Source: Poecilobothrus nobilitatus
Taxonomy: Eukaryota; Arthropoda; Insecta; Diptera; Dolichopodidae
Length of the DNA: 64,000 nt
Assembly: GCA_947095535.1 (NCBI GenBank)
Contig: OX352773.1
Span: 108,686,950-108,750,949 of the forward strand
Direction of reading: 5' to 3'
The position numbers were made by a program, and so were the translations under genes. Below are positions 26,307-38,189 of this stretch, one piece after another (the stretch's first letter is position 1; every line of letters begins with the position of its first letter). Below the pieces are notes generated by a model. The model did not search any database, had not been told where the DNA came from, and saw only the letters and a program-made list of their open reading frames with translations.

Positions 26307-27601
26307 GGGTGTTCAAAATTGAGGTATCATTTTAATTATAATAAAAAAAGACTTTTTTTTTGAAATATTAAATATATTTTTATTTTAATTTATTACAAAT
26401 AGGTTCCGGTTAATAATGAAAAATTTTGTCGGCCAAGTGGCCGCCTCTACTACTTCGGCAGGCTTCCAATCTTTTACCAAAATTCTGAATCACGTTGTTC
26501 AATAAACTGTTCTCAATGATTGAAATCTGCTCGATAATGTTGTTTTTAAGCTCTTGAATTGTTGTGGGATTATTGCTGTACACTTTCGATTTCACAAAAC
26601 CCCACAAAAAAAAATCCAACGGTGTCAAATCGCACGATCTTGGTGGCCACATCACTCCTCCTCTACGAGAAATAATGCGATCTTCGAACTTTTCCTTCAA
26701 AAGATCCATTGTTTCTCTTGCTGTGTGGCAAGTGGCACCGTCCTGTTGAAACCACATATTCTCTACGTGCAAATCATCAATTTTCCGCCACAAAAAGCTT
26801 CGGATCATCTCCCTGTAGCGGTTTCCATTGACCGTAATCGCATTTCCATTTGCGTTTCCAAAAAAATATGGTCCGATGATTCCTCCTGACCACAAACCAC
26901 ACTAAACCGTAACTTTTTGTGAATATACTGGTTGCTCTAAGATAACCCTTCTCTTTCAGCCCAAATGCGGAAATTCTGTTTATTGACGTAGCCATTGAGC
27001 TGGAAATGAGCTTCGTCGGTGAAGATTATTTTGTTAAAAAATTCTCATTTTCTTCTTGTTTTTCGATTGCCCAAGAAACGAATTGCCGACGTAATGCATG
27101 GTCAGTTGGTTTTAATTCTTGCGTCAGCTGGATCTTATAAGCCTTTAAATGGAGATCACGATGCAAAATGTTGAATAATGTGGATGGTTTGATGTTTAAT
27201 TGCTGCGAACGATGACGAATAGAAGTTTTTGGATCTTCTTCAACACTTCTGCTCACAGCTGCTACATTCACCGTTGAACGGCCACTACGTTGATAAATGT
27301 TGCCTCTGTTATCAAGAACAGATCCAGTTTCTAGAAATTTATCAACCATCAGCTTGATGGCACGATTTGTTGGAGCATTTTCTCTACCAAATTTTGTTCG
27401 AAATTTCCTAATTACATCTTGAAAACTTTTACCATTTTCAAAAAATGTTGTAATAACAAAAACACGTTGTTCCTTCGTGTAACGTTCCATATTAACTAAC
27501 CGGAATGTATTTAGAATATACCTAAAAAAACCTCGTATAAAAATTTCAGGTAGAAAAAAATTGGGGGCAAAATCAAAATGATACCTGAATTTTGAACACC
27601 C
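26307..27601 (-). mobile_element. Tc1/mariner-superfamily transposon
   Basis: Terminal inverted repeats GGGTGTTCAAAATT(G/C)AGGT and ATCATTTT face each other at 26,307 and 27,601, with one mismatch in 27 bases. Both sides are flanked by ATA, consistent with TA duplication. Total length 1,295 bp. It sits inside the family-B INE-1-like element. Confidence 0.85.
26410..27490 (-). pseudogene. Mariner-type transposase, frameshifted
   Basis: The ATG is at 27,490. The N-terminal part (154 codons) holds helix-turn-helix DNA-binding motifs (QRVFVITTFFENGKSFQDV; NIKPSTLFNILHRDL). After a frameshift at about 27,026 the first catalytic Asp is in IFTDEAHFQLNGY. A second frameshift near 26,950-26,890 leads to the last 161 codons with the second Asp in WFQQDGATCHTA and the third in RSCDLTPLDFFLWGFVKSKVY. 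I count 36 residues between the second and third acidic residues. All three acidic residues remain, but two frameshifts disable the gene. The family cuts and pastes DNA at TA sites. Confidence 0.85.
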
Positions 27602-27837
27602 ATATTTACGTATGTACAGTATAAATTATTGTACATTTGCCACTTAGTATTAAATGGTACTATAGCATATTTGGAAAAGTTTTGGATTGATAATCGTTAT
27701 GTGGAAGGTTAGAATCTTCTTTTGAAGAATAAATTATTTTAAAATACTAAAAAATTAAAAAATAATATATTATAAGCATAGTAACGGTTCGTACGGTTAT
27801 CTAAGAGTTGACAAAGACAACTGTATTCTTCCTCGTT

Positions 27838-27980
27838 TTTATTATACCCTACACTTAAGGTATAGAGTATATTAACTTTGGTATGGTGTTTATAACCACC
27901 AAAAGGAAGCGAGTCAGATATGGACATGTATATATATTCTGAATCAGGATCACCTCCTGAGTCGATTTAGTGATGTCAAC
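27838..27980 (+). mobile_element. INE-1-like (family C) 5'-end fragment
   Basis: It begins ATTATACCCTACACTTAAGG and contains CCACCAAAAGGAAGCGAG and TGAATCAGGATCACCTCCTG, the family-C head. It follows the 3' end of the family-B element without a gap. It breaks off at the CCGTC tract. Confidence 0.7.
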
Positions 27981-29214
27981 CGTAACTAGTATTTTATTAT
28001 TGATACAAAAATTCGTTAAAATCGTATGTTAAAAATCTCAACTTTATATTATAATTAACTTTATATTATTATACAAAACAAATTCTCCACTTTTTTTGTT
28101 TTTAGACAAACTTTAAATTTACTTAATTTCCTTAGATCTTTTCTTTTTTTTTCTCTTTTGTCCTTGTTAGACAATATGATTTATACAAATTTTGGATTTA
28201 CTAATTTTCTTAATTTTTCCTATTATAGGTAATATTAATTGTAAATTTTAAAATTAAGTTTCGATATAAAGAGAAATACCTTAAATTACTTTATAATAAC
28301 AATAGAACTTTAATTAGTTTCGATATAAAGAGAATACCTTAAATTACTTTATAATAACAATAGAATTTTAATTAGTTTCGATATAAAGAGAATACCTTAA
28401 ATTACTATACAATAACAATAGAACTTTAGTACCATTAGAAAACGGTGTCCGCTTCGGGTTGTTCTATACCCATTTCCCACATTTATATCTGGACGATATA
28501 ATAAAAAAAAAAAAAATTTATATGAACAATTTTTTTATTTTTCTTTTATATTTCTAAAAATGTATGTAATATCGATACATTTTATTGATGACGCAAAATT
28601 CAAACTGTAAAATTTTTGTTAGCAGTATCAATATTAATGTTATGTTTGTTTTGTATTTGTTTTATTTTTATTATTTTTTACTTCTAATATTTTTGAATGA
28701 AAAAAAATTTGTAGGTACATACTTACGTACCTATGTAAATGGATGTATGAATGGATGTACATAAATGTTTGTGATTTCATTGCTTATTGAATAAAAAAAA
28801 AGATGTTTAATTATAAGAAGTTATTCTGTTTCTTCATATTATTATTCATCATCCGTCAATAATCAACTTTCTTTTGTGTTATTACTTGAGTTTACAGTTA
28901 AAGAAAAAAGTGAAATTGTAATTTTTATAAAAATATGTATGTATGTGTGAATATTAATTTTTTTTCTTTGAATTATAAAATTTGTTTATAATATGCTTAG
29001 AAAAAAATTAGCACTCAAATGCAGTTATTTAAAATCGGCCGAATTTTCTTTTTTAAAAAAAGTCGATTATAAAATTTAATATTTTTATATGCATATTGTT
29101 TAAAACACTTTTACATTATTTTATTTTGTACTTTTTAGGTTTAAGTTAAATGCTGAAATGATGCTATGAAAATAAATAGGTATACTACATATATACATAC
29201 ATACATAAGAATTC
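27981..29214. other. AT-rich, no gene; contains a 59-bp tandem repeat
   Basis: Nothing coding is seen. See the separate entry for 28,257-28,435. Confidence 0.5.
28257..28435. repeat. Three copies of a 59-bp tandem repeat
   Basis: Each unit starts AGTTTCGATATAAAGAGA and ends with AACAATAGAA(C/T)TTTA. The copies are nearly identical. Confidence 0.9.
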
Positions 29215-30122
29215 CGAATGGATAAAGTATGCGGATCGTTTTATTTATTTTATCTGTGAAATGGGATTTAAAAGTTAATTTTGAATCTAGAGTAATTCCT
29301 AACTATTTAATGTTGTCAACCTATTCTATTTCTGTAGAATTTAATACAATCTTATTTTGAGGAATATAGGAACAAGACTTACGTTTGCGGGTAAAAAAAA
29401 TTTATGTCTAAAGAAACCCTACCACTATACCAACACTTTTGTTGTTTTTTAAATTATTTTTAACGTAGTTTTTTTTTATTCTAACTAGTGGGTGGTAGGT
29501 GTTGTGCCCAGGTGTAAAACCAAATTGTTCATTAACAAAGGTTTTCGGTAACAAAGTCCAATAGACGAGCTTTTAATATTTTTTCAAAGATTTTTGAAAT
29601 GCTACTAAGCAAGCTAATTGATCTGTAACTGTCTGGTTCATTTGGAAGTTTTCGAGATTTCAATATCGGAATAATTTTAACTTGCTTCCAATTTTGTGGA
29701 AAATAGTTTAATTTCAAGCACAAGTTAAATAAGAACGTTAAGTAACTGATACCTTTAGGTGGTAAAGCTTTGAAATATGGGTTAAAAATACCGTCGACAC
29801 CACAAGCTTTTTTGTTTCTTACTGTACTTATCAATTATATGATTTCCGCTTCAATAAAAGTTTTGTAGGTTGAGTGATTTACTTCCAAAACCTCAAGAAT
29901 TTGAATAGACCCATTAACCACATCTTTGTTATTGCTATTAATTATTCATTTCATATTAATATTTTGCTTGTGCTTATCTAAGAAGTGCTTCGCAATAAAA
30001 TTGGCCTTATCAGTGTAACTAACATGTTTTAATCCCTCGCTATCAAGTAACGGTGCAATAATTTGATTTTTATTTTTAAATATTTTACGAATCTTCCAAA
30101 AAGGTTTCGAAGCTTTGTCAGT
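29215..30122 (-). pseudogene. Jockey-clade LINE fragment (reverse transcriptase)
   Basis: The minus strand encodes KPFWKIRKIFKNKNQIIAPL, then after several stops a 100-codon frame (29,532-29,834) with NKKACGVDGIFNPYFKALPP, YFPQNWKQVKIIPI and SYRSISLLSSISKIFEKIL. Next comes FGFTPGHNTYHPLVRIK and, after an internal deletion that removes the YADD region, a C-terminal piece VDNIK*LGITLDSK. The order matches the palm and fingers of Jockey-type reverse transcriptase. It is a different clade from L1-L5 and clearly dead. Confidence 0.8.
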
Positions 30123-30449
30123 AGGTAATATAGGCTAATCAAGGCGTATAAAGAAGACACGTACCATTAAGGTGATTTATGGCTTACAATAAGGTGAAGG
30201 TTAAAATTAATTATAGGTGAATGTAAAATACATGTTTATTTCCTGATCAACTTGGTTGTTAGCTAGTGGGATTATGTTAAAAAGGTAACAGAACTTGTTG
30301 GGGACATTGACCCCTTCCTTCCTTCCTGCCTTTCTTCTCAAGTTGTTATTATTGTTTGGGACCATTCATCTCTTGTTATTGTTTAGAATCAATACCCCCT
30401 CCACATTCCCTAAAAGGGACTCTATTTTAATTATTTTTTTGTATTTATT
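30123..30449. other. No gene seen; left flank of the Maverick
   Basis: The sequence contains a CCTTCC run near 30,311 and nothing recognisable. No 6-bp direct duplication with the right flank (62,264 onward) was found. Confidence 0.5.
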
Positions 30450-30930
30450 GTAACAGGCAGTAATGAAAACAGAAGGAATTTTTTTATGAAAAAATTGATG
30501 CATTTTATTTTGTTCATATTCAAATTTAAACAAGCATAAAGAAAAAGTAATTATAGCTATGTTTAATAATACATATAGGTATTGATTGAAAGAGAAAAAA
30601 ATTTAAATATAACTTGTTTGTCAAATAATTACTACGAATTTTGATAACGAATAAATCCGAATGAATAAATCCACATCATAATAAGTTTAACAAAGTATTG
30701 AAGTTCCCCAAGTTTAAGTTAAATGCAAAATACAATTTGTTTTTTCAATATTTTTATTTTTTATTTTTTTTACTTTTACTTTTAAAATGAGTTATCGATG
30801 CAAATAATTAAAACCTGTTAACATATAGTTTAAGGAAACAGAAGAAAATAATAAATAAAACAAATTGAATAAATATTAAAAACTAAAAAAAATTTAAATA
30901 AAATGATTTAAAATTCTAGCTAAAGGTAAA
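30450..30930 (+). repeat. Left terminal inverted repeat of Maverick M1
   Basis: Matches the reverse complement of 61,975-62,263, including GTAACAGGCAGTAATG, AAACA(A/T)GCATAAAGAAAAA and ATGCAAATAATTAAAA(C/T)CTG. An extra segment of about 180 bases (about 30,605-30,785) interrupts the left copy. Confidence 0.85.
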
Positions 30931-31301
30931 TGAAAAATCGAAAGTTTGTTTACATTTTTGTTTTTACTTTATCCTTATTAAATTATAATTAATGTAAAAA
31001 TTTCTTTTTAGTAGAAATTTAAAAACCAAAAAGTAAATAATACTAGTTTAATAATAAAAGTAAATAATACTAGTTTAATAATACTCATTTTGTTTAAGTT
31101 TTTTATACATATTTTAAAATTGTAAAAAGCAACAACAGAAAATTGAATTACTTAATTTATCTGTTATATTATTACCTAATAATACGAATTACTTAATTTA
31201 TATGTTATGCGGAATCGATGCAATATTTGTAAAAATTAGTGAAAAAATTTGTATGAAAATTTAATACGTTATACTGTGCAGCAATATATGCAGCAATAAC
31301 A

Positions 31302-32029
31302 CAACTCATTTTGGGGAAAGTTTGGTCAGAGACAAAATCAGCAAAAAACATCTATTATAAATTCGCCAGCAGAATTCTACGAGCTACTAACAAATTCAGC
31401 TTTAGAAGTTAATCATATTCTTCCAATTAATGATGAAAATGTTGTTGTAAATTGGCAATACAAGGAAGAGGCCGCTGATTCCTTATCAACAGTTAATATG
31501 GATATTGCTGCATATACTACGACACAAGCGCGACTAAAGCTATATAGCTATTTAGAAAACTTGAAGACCGAGTTTTATATTATAATAGAGATTCAGTTGT
31601 TTACATAAGTCGTGAAGGAGAATATGATCACACCAACAGGTGATTTTATTGGTGATATGACAGACGAATTGGAATGACGTTGATAGTTATATTACAGAAT
31701 TTGTTAGTGGTGGGCCTAAAAATTATGCATATAAAGAACATTGTACAAAAGTTAATACAGAAAAAGTTGTTTGTAAAGTTAAAGGCATTTCCTTAAATTA
31801 TACTGCAGCTGAACAAGTTAATTTTGAGACAATTAAAAATGCTGTTCTAAACCATCAAGATAGAGAAGATATTTTGGTGATTTCTCATAACATTAGACGA
31901 ACTAAACATTTTGAAGTAATTACAGCAGCTGAAACAAAGAGATATCAACGAAAATCTGAAAAACGTCGTTTTCTGGAAGATTATAGTTCATTACCATTTG
32001 GATATAAAAAATTTGCGAAAAGAAAATGA
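31302..32029 (+). pseudogene. Maverick protein-primed DNA polymerase B, C-terminal part
   Basis: The plus strand begins with NSFWGKFGQRQNQQKT, the conserved start of the last third of Maverick family-B polymerase. It continues TTTQARLKLYSYLENL, YYNRDSVVYISREGEY (the palm C motif; in active enzymes YxDTDS, here altered), then GDFIGDMTDEL, YITEFVSGGPKNYAYK and a basic tail ending in SSLPFGYKKFAKRK. At least two frameshifts and a stop occur between 31,560 and 31,690. The N-terminal exonuclease and most of the palm are missing between the TIR and this point. In the family the enzyme replicates the element. Confidence 0.8.
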
Positions 32030-32309
32030 AAATTAAAAAAAATAAAATTACATATTTCTATGTTTTTATTTAAATAATATCATTTTTATTTATCCATGTA
32101 TTATGAGTGTTCTCAAATCCAAGCCATTTTACATATATTTTATTTCCTTACTTTTTTTTTTTTTCTTTATTAACAATTGATACAAAACATAAATCCGATA
32201 TAAAAATTTAAAACTAAGTTTGACCTTAGCCGAGGCTGTCTGGTCTTATAGAATTTTACAATTAAAAATAGAAAAGAATTATTATAAACTACACTTTTAT
32301 ATACTATTT

Positions 32310-33160
32310 TACAAAAAAAAAAAATTAATTTCAATAATTTTAATAATCTTCTCAACAAGGTATGTATCTGGATATTTTACAGGTGTGAGCTCAGCTTGAT
32401 AAAAGCCGCCAGTATAGTCCGATAATTGATATGTAACAGGATAAGTATTATTGATTTTCTCAATTTTGAATATTTCAAATAATTAATTCGGTTGATATCC
32501 TTTTTCGAAAACATCTTTATATTTACATATTCTTATAAATTTCCAATCTTATATTTGTTTTTTTGAAAAATTTTAGGCTCAGCATACACATTTTTAAGTA
32601 TATTTTTTTCGTTTTTCTTTGTGATTTTTTTAGGAGGAAGTTTTGTTGTACTATGATTTGTAGAATTATATTCCTTTATTGGTGTTTGTATAATAGGTAA
32701 CCATTTATAATTCCCGTTTAAACTAAATTTTTTCCTCATTGAAATTTTGAATGTACGGTTGAATCGTTCAACAATTGATGTTTTTAATTAACTAAATGTA
32801 TGATAATGATTGATTGATTTTTCTTTCATATAATTTTAAAATAAGGAATTAAAAATTCCTTTCCTTGATCAGAATAAAGGCTGTTTAAATATATATTTCT
32901 TTTAAAGCATTTAAAACATGATCAACACTTTTTGTTTTGACTGGTTCCGCATAAGCATATTTGGTAAGCATATTACAGTTGATAAATATTTATATCCCTT
33001 GTTAAATTTTACAGACGGTGTCATTTCGACAAGGTCAATTTGCCAGGTGGCATTAATCCCTTTTTGAATAAATTTTCTTCTACGAAATTTTCTTCTGGCT
33101 TGTCTATATATTCAACAATCTGTTGTCTTGACATTTTTCTTATACCACTTTACTAATTCA
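32310..33160 (-). pseudogene. Maverick integrase (retrovirus-like), frame-broken
   Basis: Lies convergent to the polymerase. The minus strand reads KYKAEIDELVKWYKKN, QARRKFRRRKFI, then the catalytic core start WQIDLVEMTPSVKFNKGYKY (first Asp) and a segment with DQGKEF (second Asp, in another frame). A 68-codon frame follows (32,533-32,739) with MRKKFSLNGNYKWLPII and YNSTNHSTTKLPPKK, then a chromodomain-side tail with YPVTYQLSDYTGGFYQAEL. Motif order is that of Maverick integrases, which insert the element. Several frameshifts and stops make it inactive. Confidence 0.8.
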
Positions 33161-33514
33161 TCGATTTCAGCTTTATATTTTTCTATAAAATGGCAATCGC
33201 AAGTATCAGGACCAGATATAGTGCTATTAAAACACCATGGGCAAATAGTGAAGTGGTTTCCATAAATAGAAATAGCTCTGTGTAATTTCTTCTCAAACTT
33301 TTGTAAATAGTTGTTTCAATATATAATACGTTCCTTATGTTCATATAAGAGTACTGAGTCAAATGCATTTAGAAACTCTTTAATATCCAATATTGATTGA
33401 TGACGTTACACGAAGTTTCTATATGTATATACTCTAAAGTCCTTTAATTTTTAGGTATAAAATGACGTTTCAGTTTAATTTTTTGATCATTTTAATTTTT
33501 GATCTTAATTTTCA

Positions 33515-33764
33515 AATGGAGGCTGATTCAACTACCTTTCCATTTGTTGAAAAAACATCGTCAAAATACAAATATCAATGAAAATCCAATTCAAGTTAAT
33601 GAAATAACATCAACTGTGGATGATGAAGAGTTAGTGTTAACCCAGGAATTTATTCCAGAGGGTTAGGTTAGAAATAACGAAAACATAATGTTACAAGAGG
33701 AAATTTGGGAAGTAAATAACCAGGAAGGGGGTCCAGATTATTTTAATAATTTCATATTATATTA
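33515..33764 (+). pseudogene. Small acidic Maverick ORF (STVDDEEL type)
   Basis: An ATG at about 33,515 (MEADSTTFPF) begins a short reading. After a frameshift it continues NPIQVNEITSTVDDEELVL, TQEFIPEG, a stop, then EEIWEVNNQEGGPDYFNNF. The same motif series is found on the minus strand at 10,365-10,625. It lies near the integrase, divergently oriented. I do not recognise the function. Confidence 0.5.
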
Positions 33765-33937
33765 AATGTAGCTATATACAAATACTGAAAAATATCAAAA
33801 ACTTCAATTTTATATGGTTTTATATAAATTTTGAAAAACAGAAAATAAAAAAAAAAACAAGTTGCATAAATATTAAAAAATCTAAAATATAAGAATTTAA
33901 AATTAAAATAAAAAAATTGTTTTATTTATAATATTTT

Positions 33938-34147
33938 TTATTTATTGTAAAAATTAATAGACTTTGTTTCAGAATACTGTATAGCAGCAACAGCATAATT
34001 GGTTGGCTCTTCAACCATTTTTAAATTATTTTCATCTTCTTTTAAGATGAAAAATTCTTTATTAAAAATTTCTTCACCAAAATCCTTTATAATTTCCACA
34101 CATTTTTGGGGAATAAAGATTATAAAATGTTTGGTAGCAAAGGTCAA
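33938..34147 (-). CDS. Hypothetical short ORF inside Maverick
   Basis: 69 codons with no ATG at its start (TTG); the frame is open further upstream. It encodes FIIFIPQKCVEIIKDFGEEI and an acidic centre. Not recognised. It may be the remains of a Maverick accessory gene or chance; there is no homologue elsewhere in the window. Confidence 0.25.
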   Translation of the reverse strand: MTFATKHFIIFIPQKCVEIIKDFGEEIFNKEFFILKEDENNLKMVEEPTNYAVAAIQYSETKSINFYNK

Positions 34148-34261
34148 CTTCTACAAAGGTCAAGGTCAACTTCATACATTGTCTTAATTTTTTTAATTTT
34201 TATTATTTTATAGAGTCTATTTAGACTCCATATCTTTAATTTTAAAAGTTTTTTTTATATT

Positions 34262-36533
34262 AATAACATTATTAAAGCTTTTAATAATGCCAAAATTAAT
34301 GAGGTACAGGACTGGAGCTCTTATAAAACGGCTCTTAGTCAGTGCAAAAAAGCACTTAAAAAGGCGAAAAGAGACACCTGGAGACTATTCTGCGGAGGTA
34401 TAGAGAACATCTTAGAGGCATCTAGACTTAGGAAAATTCTATCGACAAACCCCTTGGTACCCAGTCTTCTTAAAAAAGAGGATGGCAGTTGGGCTATCAC
34501 AAGCGAGGAGTCGTTGGAATTACTTTTAAAAACCAATTTTCTTGGGTGCTCAAATAACAGCTCAGAGGTGTCTTGTCTTCTGAATCCTCTCCCTACTATT
34601 TCAGAGGTGGTGGTTACAGTGGACAAACTATAATGGGCTATAGATAGTTTCAAACCATTCAAATCAAGCGGACCAGATGGAATTATACCCGCTGAGATCC
34701 AGCAAACTGCATCTACTACCCTGGCATGGTTAAAAAGCATTTTCTGTGGTTGTCTTAATTTGGGGCTTATCCCGGATAAATGGAAACAGATCAGAGTAGT
34801 GTTCATACCAAGGCGGGCAATAGTAGTCACATCCATGCGAAGGACTTTCGGCCTATAAGCCTGTCATCCTTCCTTCTAAAAACCTTAAAAAGATTGATCG
34901 ACTCCATATCTCCTGCAACTTAGATAAAAATCTGTTGTCAGCCTCTCAACATGCTTGCTGTAAAGGGAAGTCAGTGGATACTGCACTTCACACTTTGACA
35001 AGCTCGATTGAAAGATCTTTAAATTGCAAAGAATATACTCTTGCAGCTTTTATAGACATTGAGGGAGCGTTTAATAACGTCAATCAGGTAGCAATTGTGG
35101 ACGCACTCATAAGCCTAGGATTTGAACCGGACCTAAGAGCACTAATAGCTAATTTGCTAAATATCAGGGCCATCAGTGCTAACTTAGGTTTGTGAAAAGA
35201 GGGACTCCGCAAAGAGGGGTGCTATCTCCCCTTCTTTGGAATATGATGGTAAATAAACTGCTTCAAATCCTGGAAGGGGTGGGCTGCACAACAATCGCCT
35301 ATGCGGACGATATTGCTGTCGTGGTGAGTGGCAAGTTCCCAGACAGTCTCAGGGACGTTTTGCAACTTGCACTAAACAAAATCACAACATGGACTACAGA
35401 CTGTGGACTGTCAGTAAATCCACAGAAAATAGAACTGGTCCTTTTTACGAGTAAATATAAAATTCCTAAAATAAAACCGCCTTCGTTAAATGGTTCCATT
35501 CTTGCCTTTAGCGAAAGGGCGAAATTTCTGGGTCTAACTCTAGACAGGAAGTTAAGCTGGAAGGCTAACATCTCATAAAGACTAAAGAAGAACTCAATAG
35601 CAGTCTATTCATGTAAAAAAGCTATTGGTAGGAAACTACACGTCCCCCACTTACTTCTTGCGGAAATCTCATGTGACGAGCATACCAAGCCGTGAGAGTA
35701 GGAACTCGAACACAGTGATGACCTTCGAAGAAGTACAATTCTACACAGATGGTTCAAAAATGAACAGCAGTGTAGGTGCGGGGTCTTCTCAGATAATCTG
35801 AATATCAGTCATAATTTCCGATTACCAGACCATTGTAGCGTCTTCCAAGCGGAAATTATGGCAATTCAAGAAGCCTTGATTCTACTGAATAGAAGTGTTT
35901 TGACTGTGAAGCAAGTACGTATTCTGTCAAAAAGTCAGGCTGCGTTAAAATCTCTGGAATCAACATGCACAACCTCGAAGACTGTAATAAATTGCCGAAA
36001 TGGCCAGGCAGTTTAGCATTCAGCTTTGCTGGGTACCAGGTTATCGAGGTATTCCGGGAAATGAAAAAACAGATGAACTCGCAAGAATTGGTACAACCTT
36101 ACAAGTTCTGTCGGATAGGGCAGGACTAGGGGTACCTCTATCTACAAGCAAAATGTTATTTCGAAAAGAAATAACGGATATAGCAAATTACAAATGGTAA
36201 ACTTAACCTCGTGCAATATCACAAGATTGATATGACGCAAAACCGATTTAAGACGATCCAATGATCTGCTTCCCCGCAAAAGGGCAGACATTGGAATGAC
36301 AATGGGAATAATCATCGGTCACTGTCTAATAGGGAAGCATGCCAGTAGACTCGGCTTATCCGGAAACGACTATTGTAGAGTCAGCAAGGACGAAGAAGAG
36401 GAGGAAACTACTCGCCATCTCCTATGCACATGCTCAGCCTTGTAGACAAGAAGGAATACCCATTTGGGGCAATATCTCTTCGACAGCCTTAGTCAGTCTT
36501 AATTTGAACGCAGTATTTATGCAAAATTTTTAA
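34262..36533 (+). pseudogene. LOA-like LINE fragment: reverse transcriptase and RNase H
   Basis: In shifting plus-strand frames this encodes CKKALKKAKRDTWRLFCGGIE, LRKILSTNPLVPSLLKKEDG, SSGPDGIIPAEIQQ and LGLIPDKWKQIRVVFIP. The RT core follows: AAFIDIEGAFNNV, RGTPQRGVLSPLLWNMMVN, the catalytic TTIAYADDIAVVV and FLGLTLDRKLSWKANIS. Downstream is an RNase H domain (EVQFYTDGSKMNSSVGAG, VFQAEIMAIQEAL, CWVPGYRGIPGNEKTDELA). An RT with RNase H and this motif set is typical of the LOA/I group. It is 5'-truncated, with many stops and no clear 3' tail, and inserted in Maverick M1 between the acidic ORF and the VYVKG gene. Confidence 0.8.
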
Positions 36534-37149
36534 ATACCTTTCCATTTTGAAAAATATTGATTTCATATTTTATGGGAGTTTTTGTGTTACTTTGTTTGTT
36601 TATTTTTCCAAATTTGAATTCAACAAAATTATAAGTCAATTAGATGTTACAAAAAATGTCAATTATTGGAACATATTTTATAAATAATGAACACTGCCAC
36701 GCCCAAAAGGCAGTATCGATTTCATATCACAACGTTACATATATATAGTTAAAATCACTAAAATATTTTTAAGAAACATTACCGGATTTTTAAAAATTGT
36801 ATTAACATATTATTTGTGTTGCAAATTTGAATTGAAAAAATACTTAAAACATACTTATCCTGCAAAAATTTTGTGAAAAAATCAAAATATAGAATACAGC
36901 ATGTAGATATAATTAATGGGAATTGCATTTAATTTTTATTTGTATCAATTAAGTAAAGTTACATAATATTTAATATAAAAAAAATTATAAAATTTGTTAA
37001 AATAGCAGATATAATAGGTTCTATGTTTTTTAATAATCTCTGAAATCGGGTTCTGTCACATGCATGTTGTAACTCCTCTTTAAAACTTAATTGTCTAATT
37101 TTGTTTTTCCTGTTTATAATAATCGTAAAACTTAAATGTAGGTTAAAAT
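36534..37149. other. AT-rich Maverick interior without a recognisable gene
   Basis: No supported frame. It probably joins the LOA fragment to the VYVKG gene remnant. Confidence 0.4.
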
Positions 37150-37590
37150 TTTTACTCTTTAGTATGTTTACAATTCTTCACAGCACATCTAAAATTTATA
37201 AATTGATATTTCGTCATTTAAATCAAATATTTTGCTGCTAGTAATGTATTTTTCCAAAAATGTTTTTTATGAGCTCCTTTTACATATATTTTATCAGCTG
37301 GTTCCAGAAAGTGTTTAAGAATATTACGCACTTCTAGATATTCTGTAAAACCACTATGTCAATTAAGTAAATTGATTTTTTCCTCCCAAAACTGAATGTT
37401 ATATTTTGCGTCACAGTTAAGTTCTTCTTTCGCAGAAGATGGCTTAAAATTATACACGTATGGTAGCAGGCTACCAATTTCAAGGATATCTTATTCTTTA
37501 AAAAAAAAAATACTTTTCATTTCCTCGTATATATTGTAAATCAACAATTAAAACTTGTCCCGTCATGATAAAAGAATAGTTGAAGAACGA
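37150..37590 (-). pseudogene. Uncharacterised Maverick VYVKG-family gene, decayed copy
   Basis: The minus strand encodes YVYNFKPSSAKEELNCDAKY, NIQFWEEKINLLN, then DKIYVKGAHKKHFWKNTLLA and FRCAVKNCKHTKE. These align in order with the intact protein at 2,926-3,420 (FEELNSD, VVYVKGYQKNEFLD, CAVKNC). Stops and frameshifts are present. Its place inside the TIR-bounded element ties this family to Mavericks. Confidence 0.55.
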
Positions 37591-37779
37591 TAATCGAATT
37601 TAGATTAATAAGCAAAAAGAGGTTATACAACCACAAATAAAAAATTTGGTGTAATCCTGACATAAATGCTGCACCTAACACTATAAAAAATTTTGGATAT
37701 TATTATGAAATACCTGACCTGTGTTTGAAATTTTTACCAGAGGTTCGCATATATTTCTGCGAAAATTTTTATAGCTCAA

Positions 37780-38005
37780 AATATGTTTCATCAAGGTAAA
37801 TCTTCCAGAGATGTTTCCCTTAATTGTAAATATTTAGTACTTTTTAAGAACCCTAATTTCTCCAGGTTGAAGAATTTAGAAAAGTATATAATGAAGTTAC
37901 ATCAAAACCATATGGTTATATATTCATGGATCTTACATAAATAATATATTCAAGCTGCGAAGCAATATTTTAAAAGATCAAATTTGTTTTTGCACAAGGA
38001 AAGAT
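37780..38005 (+). pseudogene. Maverick packaging ATPase (FtsK/HerA-type), C-terminal remnant
   Basis: The plus strand encodes QGKSSRDVSLNCKYLVLFKN, then in another frame FRKVYNEVTSKPYGYIFMDL. In Maverick and adintovirus-type ATPases the end of the protein has the same series (SR.ISLN..Y.VLFKNPRD ... F...Y.DA..KP.GYL..DL). Walker motifs lie upstream and are not recognisable here. In the family it drives genome packaging. Confidence 0.65.
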
Positions 38006-38189
38006 TTAGACAACCTTAGCAAGAAATATGAAACGTTTGAATGCCAGCCGACACATATTGCATCTATTAAAGAATTCTAAACCAAAGTTTAAAAACATAA
38101 CTATTAAACATTGTGACCCTGAAGTAATTAAAACGTTTTGTGAAATTTCATTAAATTCTTAAACGAAATTGTAATTTGAGCAAAACAAC

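Larger units (their letters stand above)
24895..27837 (+). mobile_element. INE-1-like element, family B, copy 1 (split by a mariner)
   Basis: A head with GGGGTATATTAAAATTGCTTC, CCGTCCGTCCGTCCGTC and GATAACTCAAAAACTAAGAA is followed by a body in which a unit of about 470 bases (TACAGCCC(C)TCAAA...GCAAAA) occurs three times. The reverse complement of 52,226-53,826 matches it along its length. The 3' end (27,810-27,837) has the hairpin AGTTGAC...GACAACT and then TTCTTCCTCGTT. The mariner at 26,307-27,601 interrupts it; matches to copy 2 resume on both sides. The CCGTC-rich head followed by GATAACTC and a terminal hairpin recall Drosophila INE-1/DINE-1 (Helitron-like). Confidence 0.65.

Noticed and set aside
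26554..26889. 111-residue plus-strand frame
   Set aside because: Antisense of the mariner transposase.
28257..28435. Possible CRISPR-like repeat array
   Set aside because: Contiguous 59-bp tandem repeats without spacers, in an animal genome.
34339..34836. 165-codon minus frame
   Set aside because: Antisense of the LOA-like reverse transcriptase, whose motifs are all on the plus strand.
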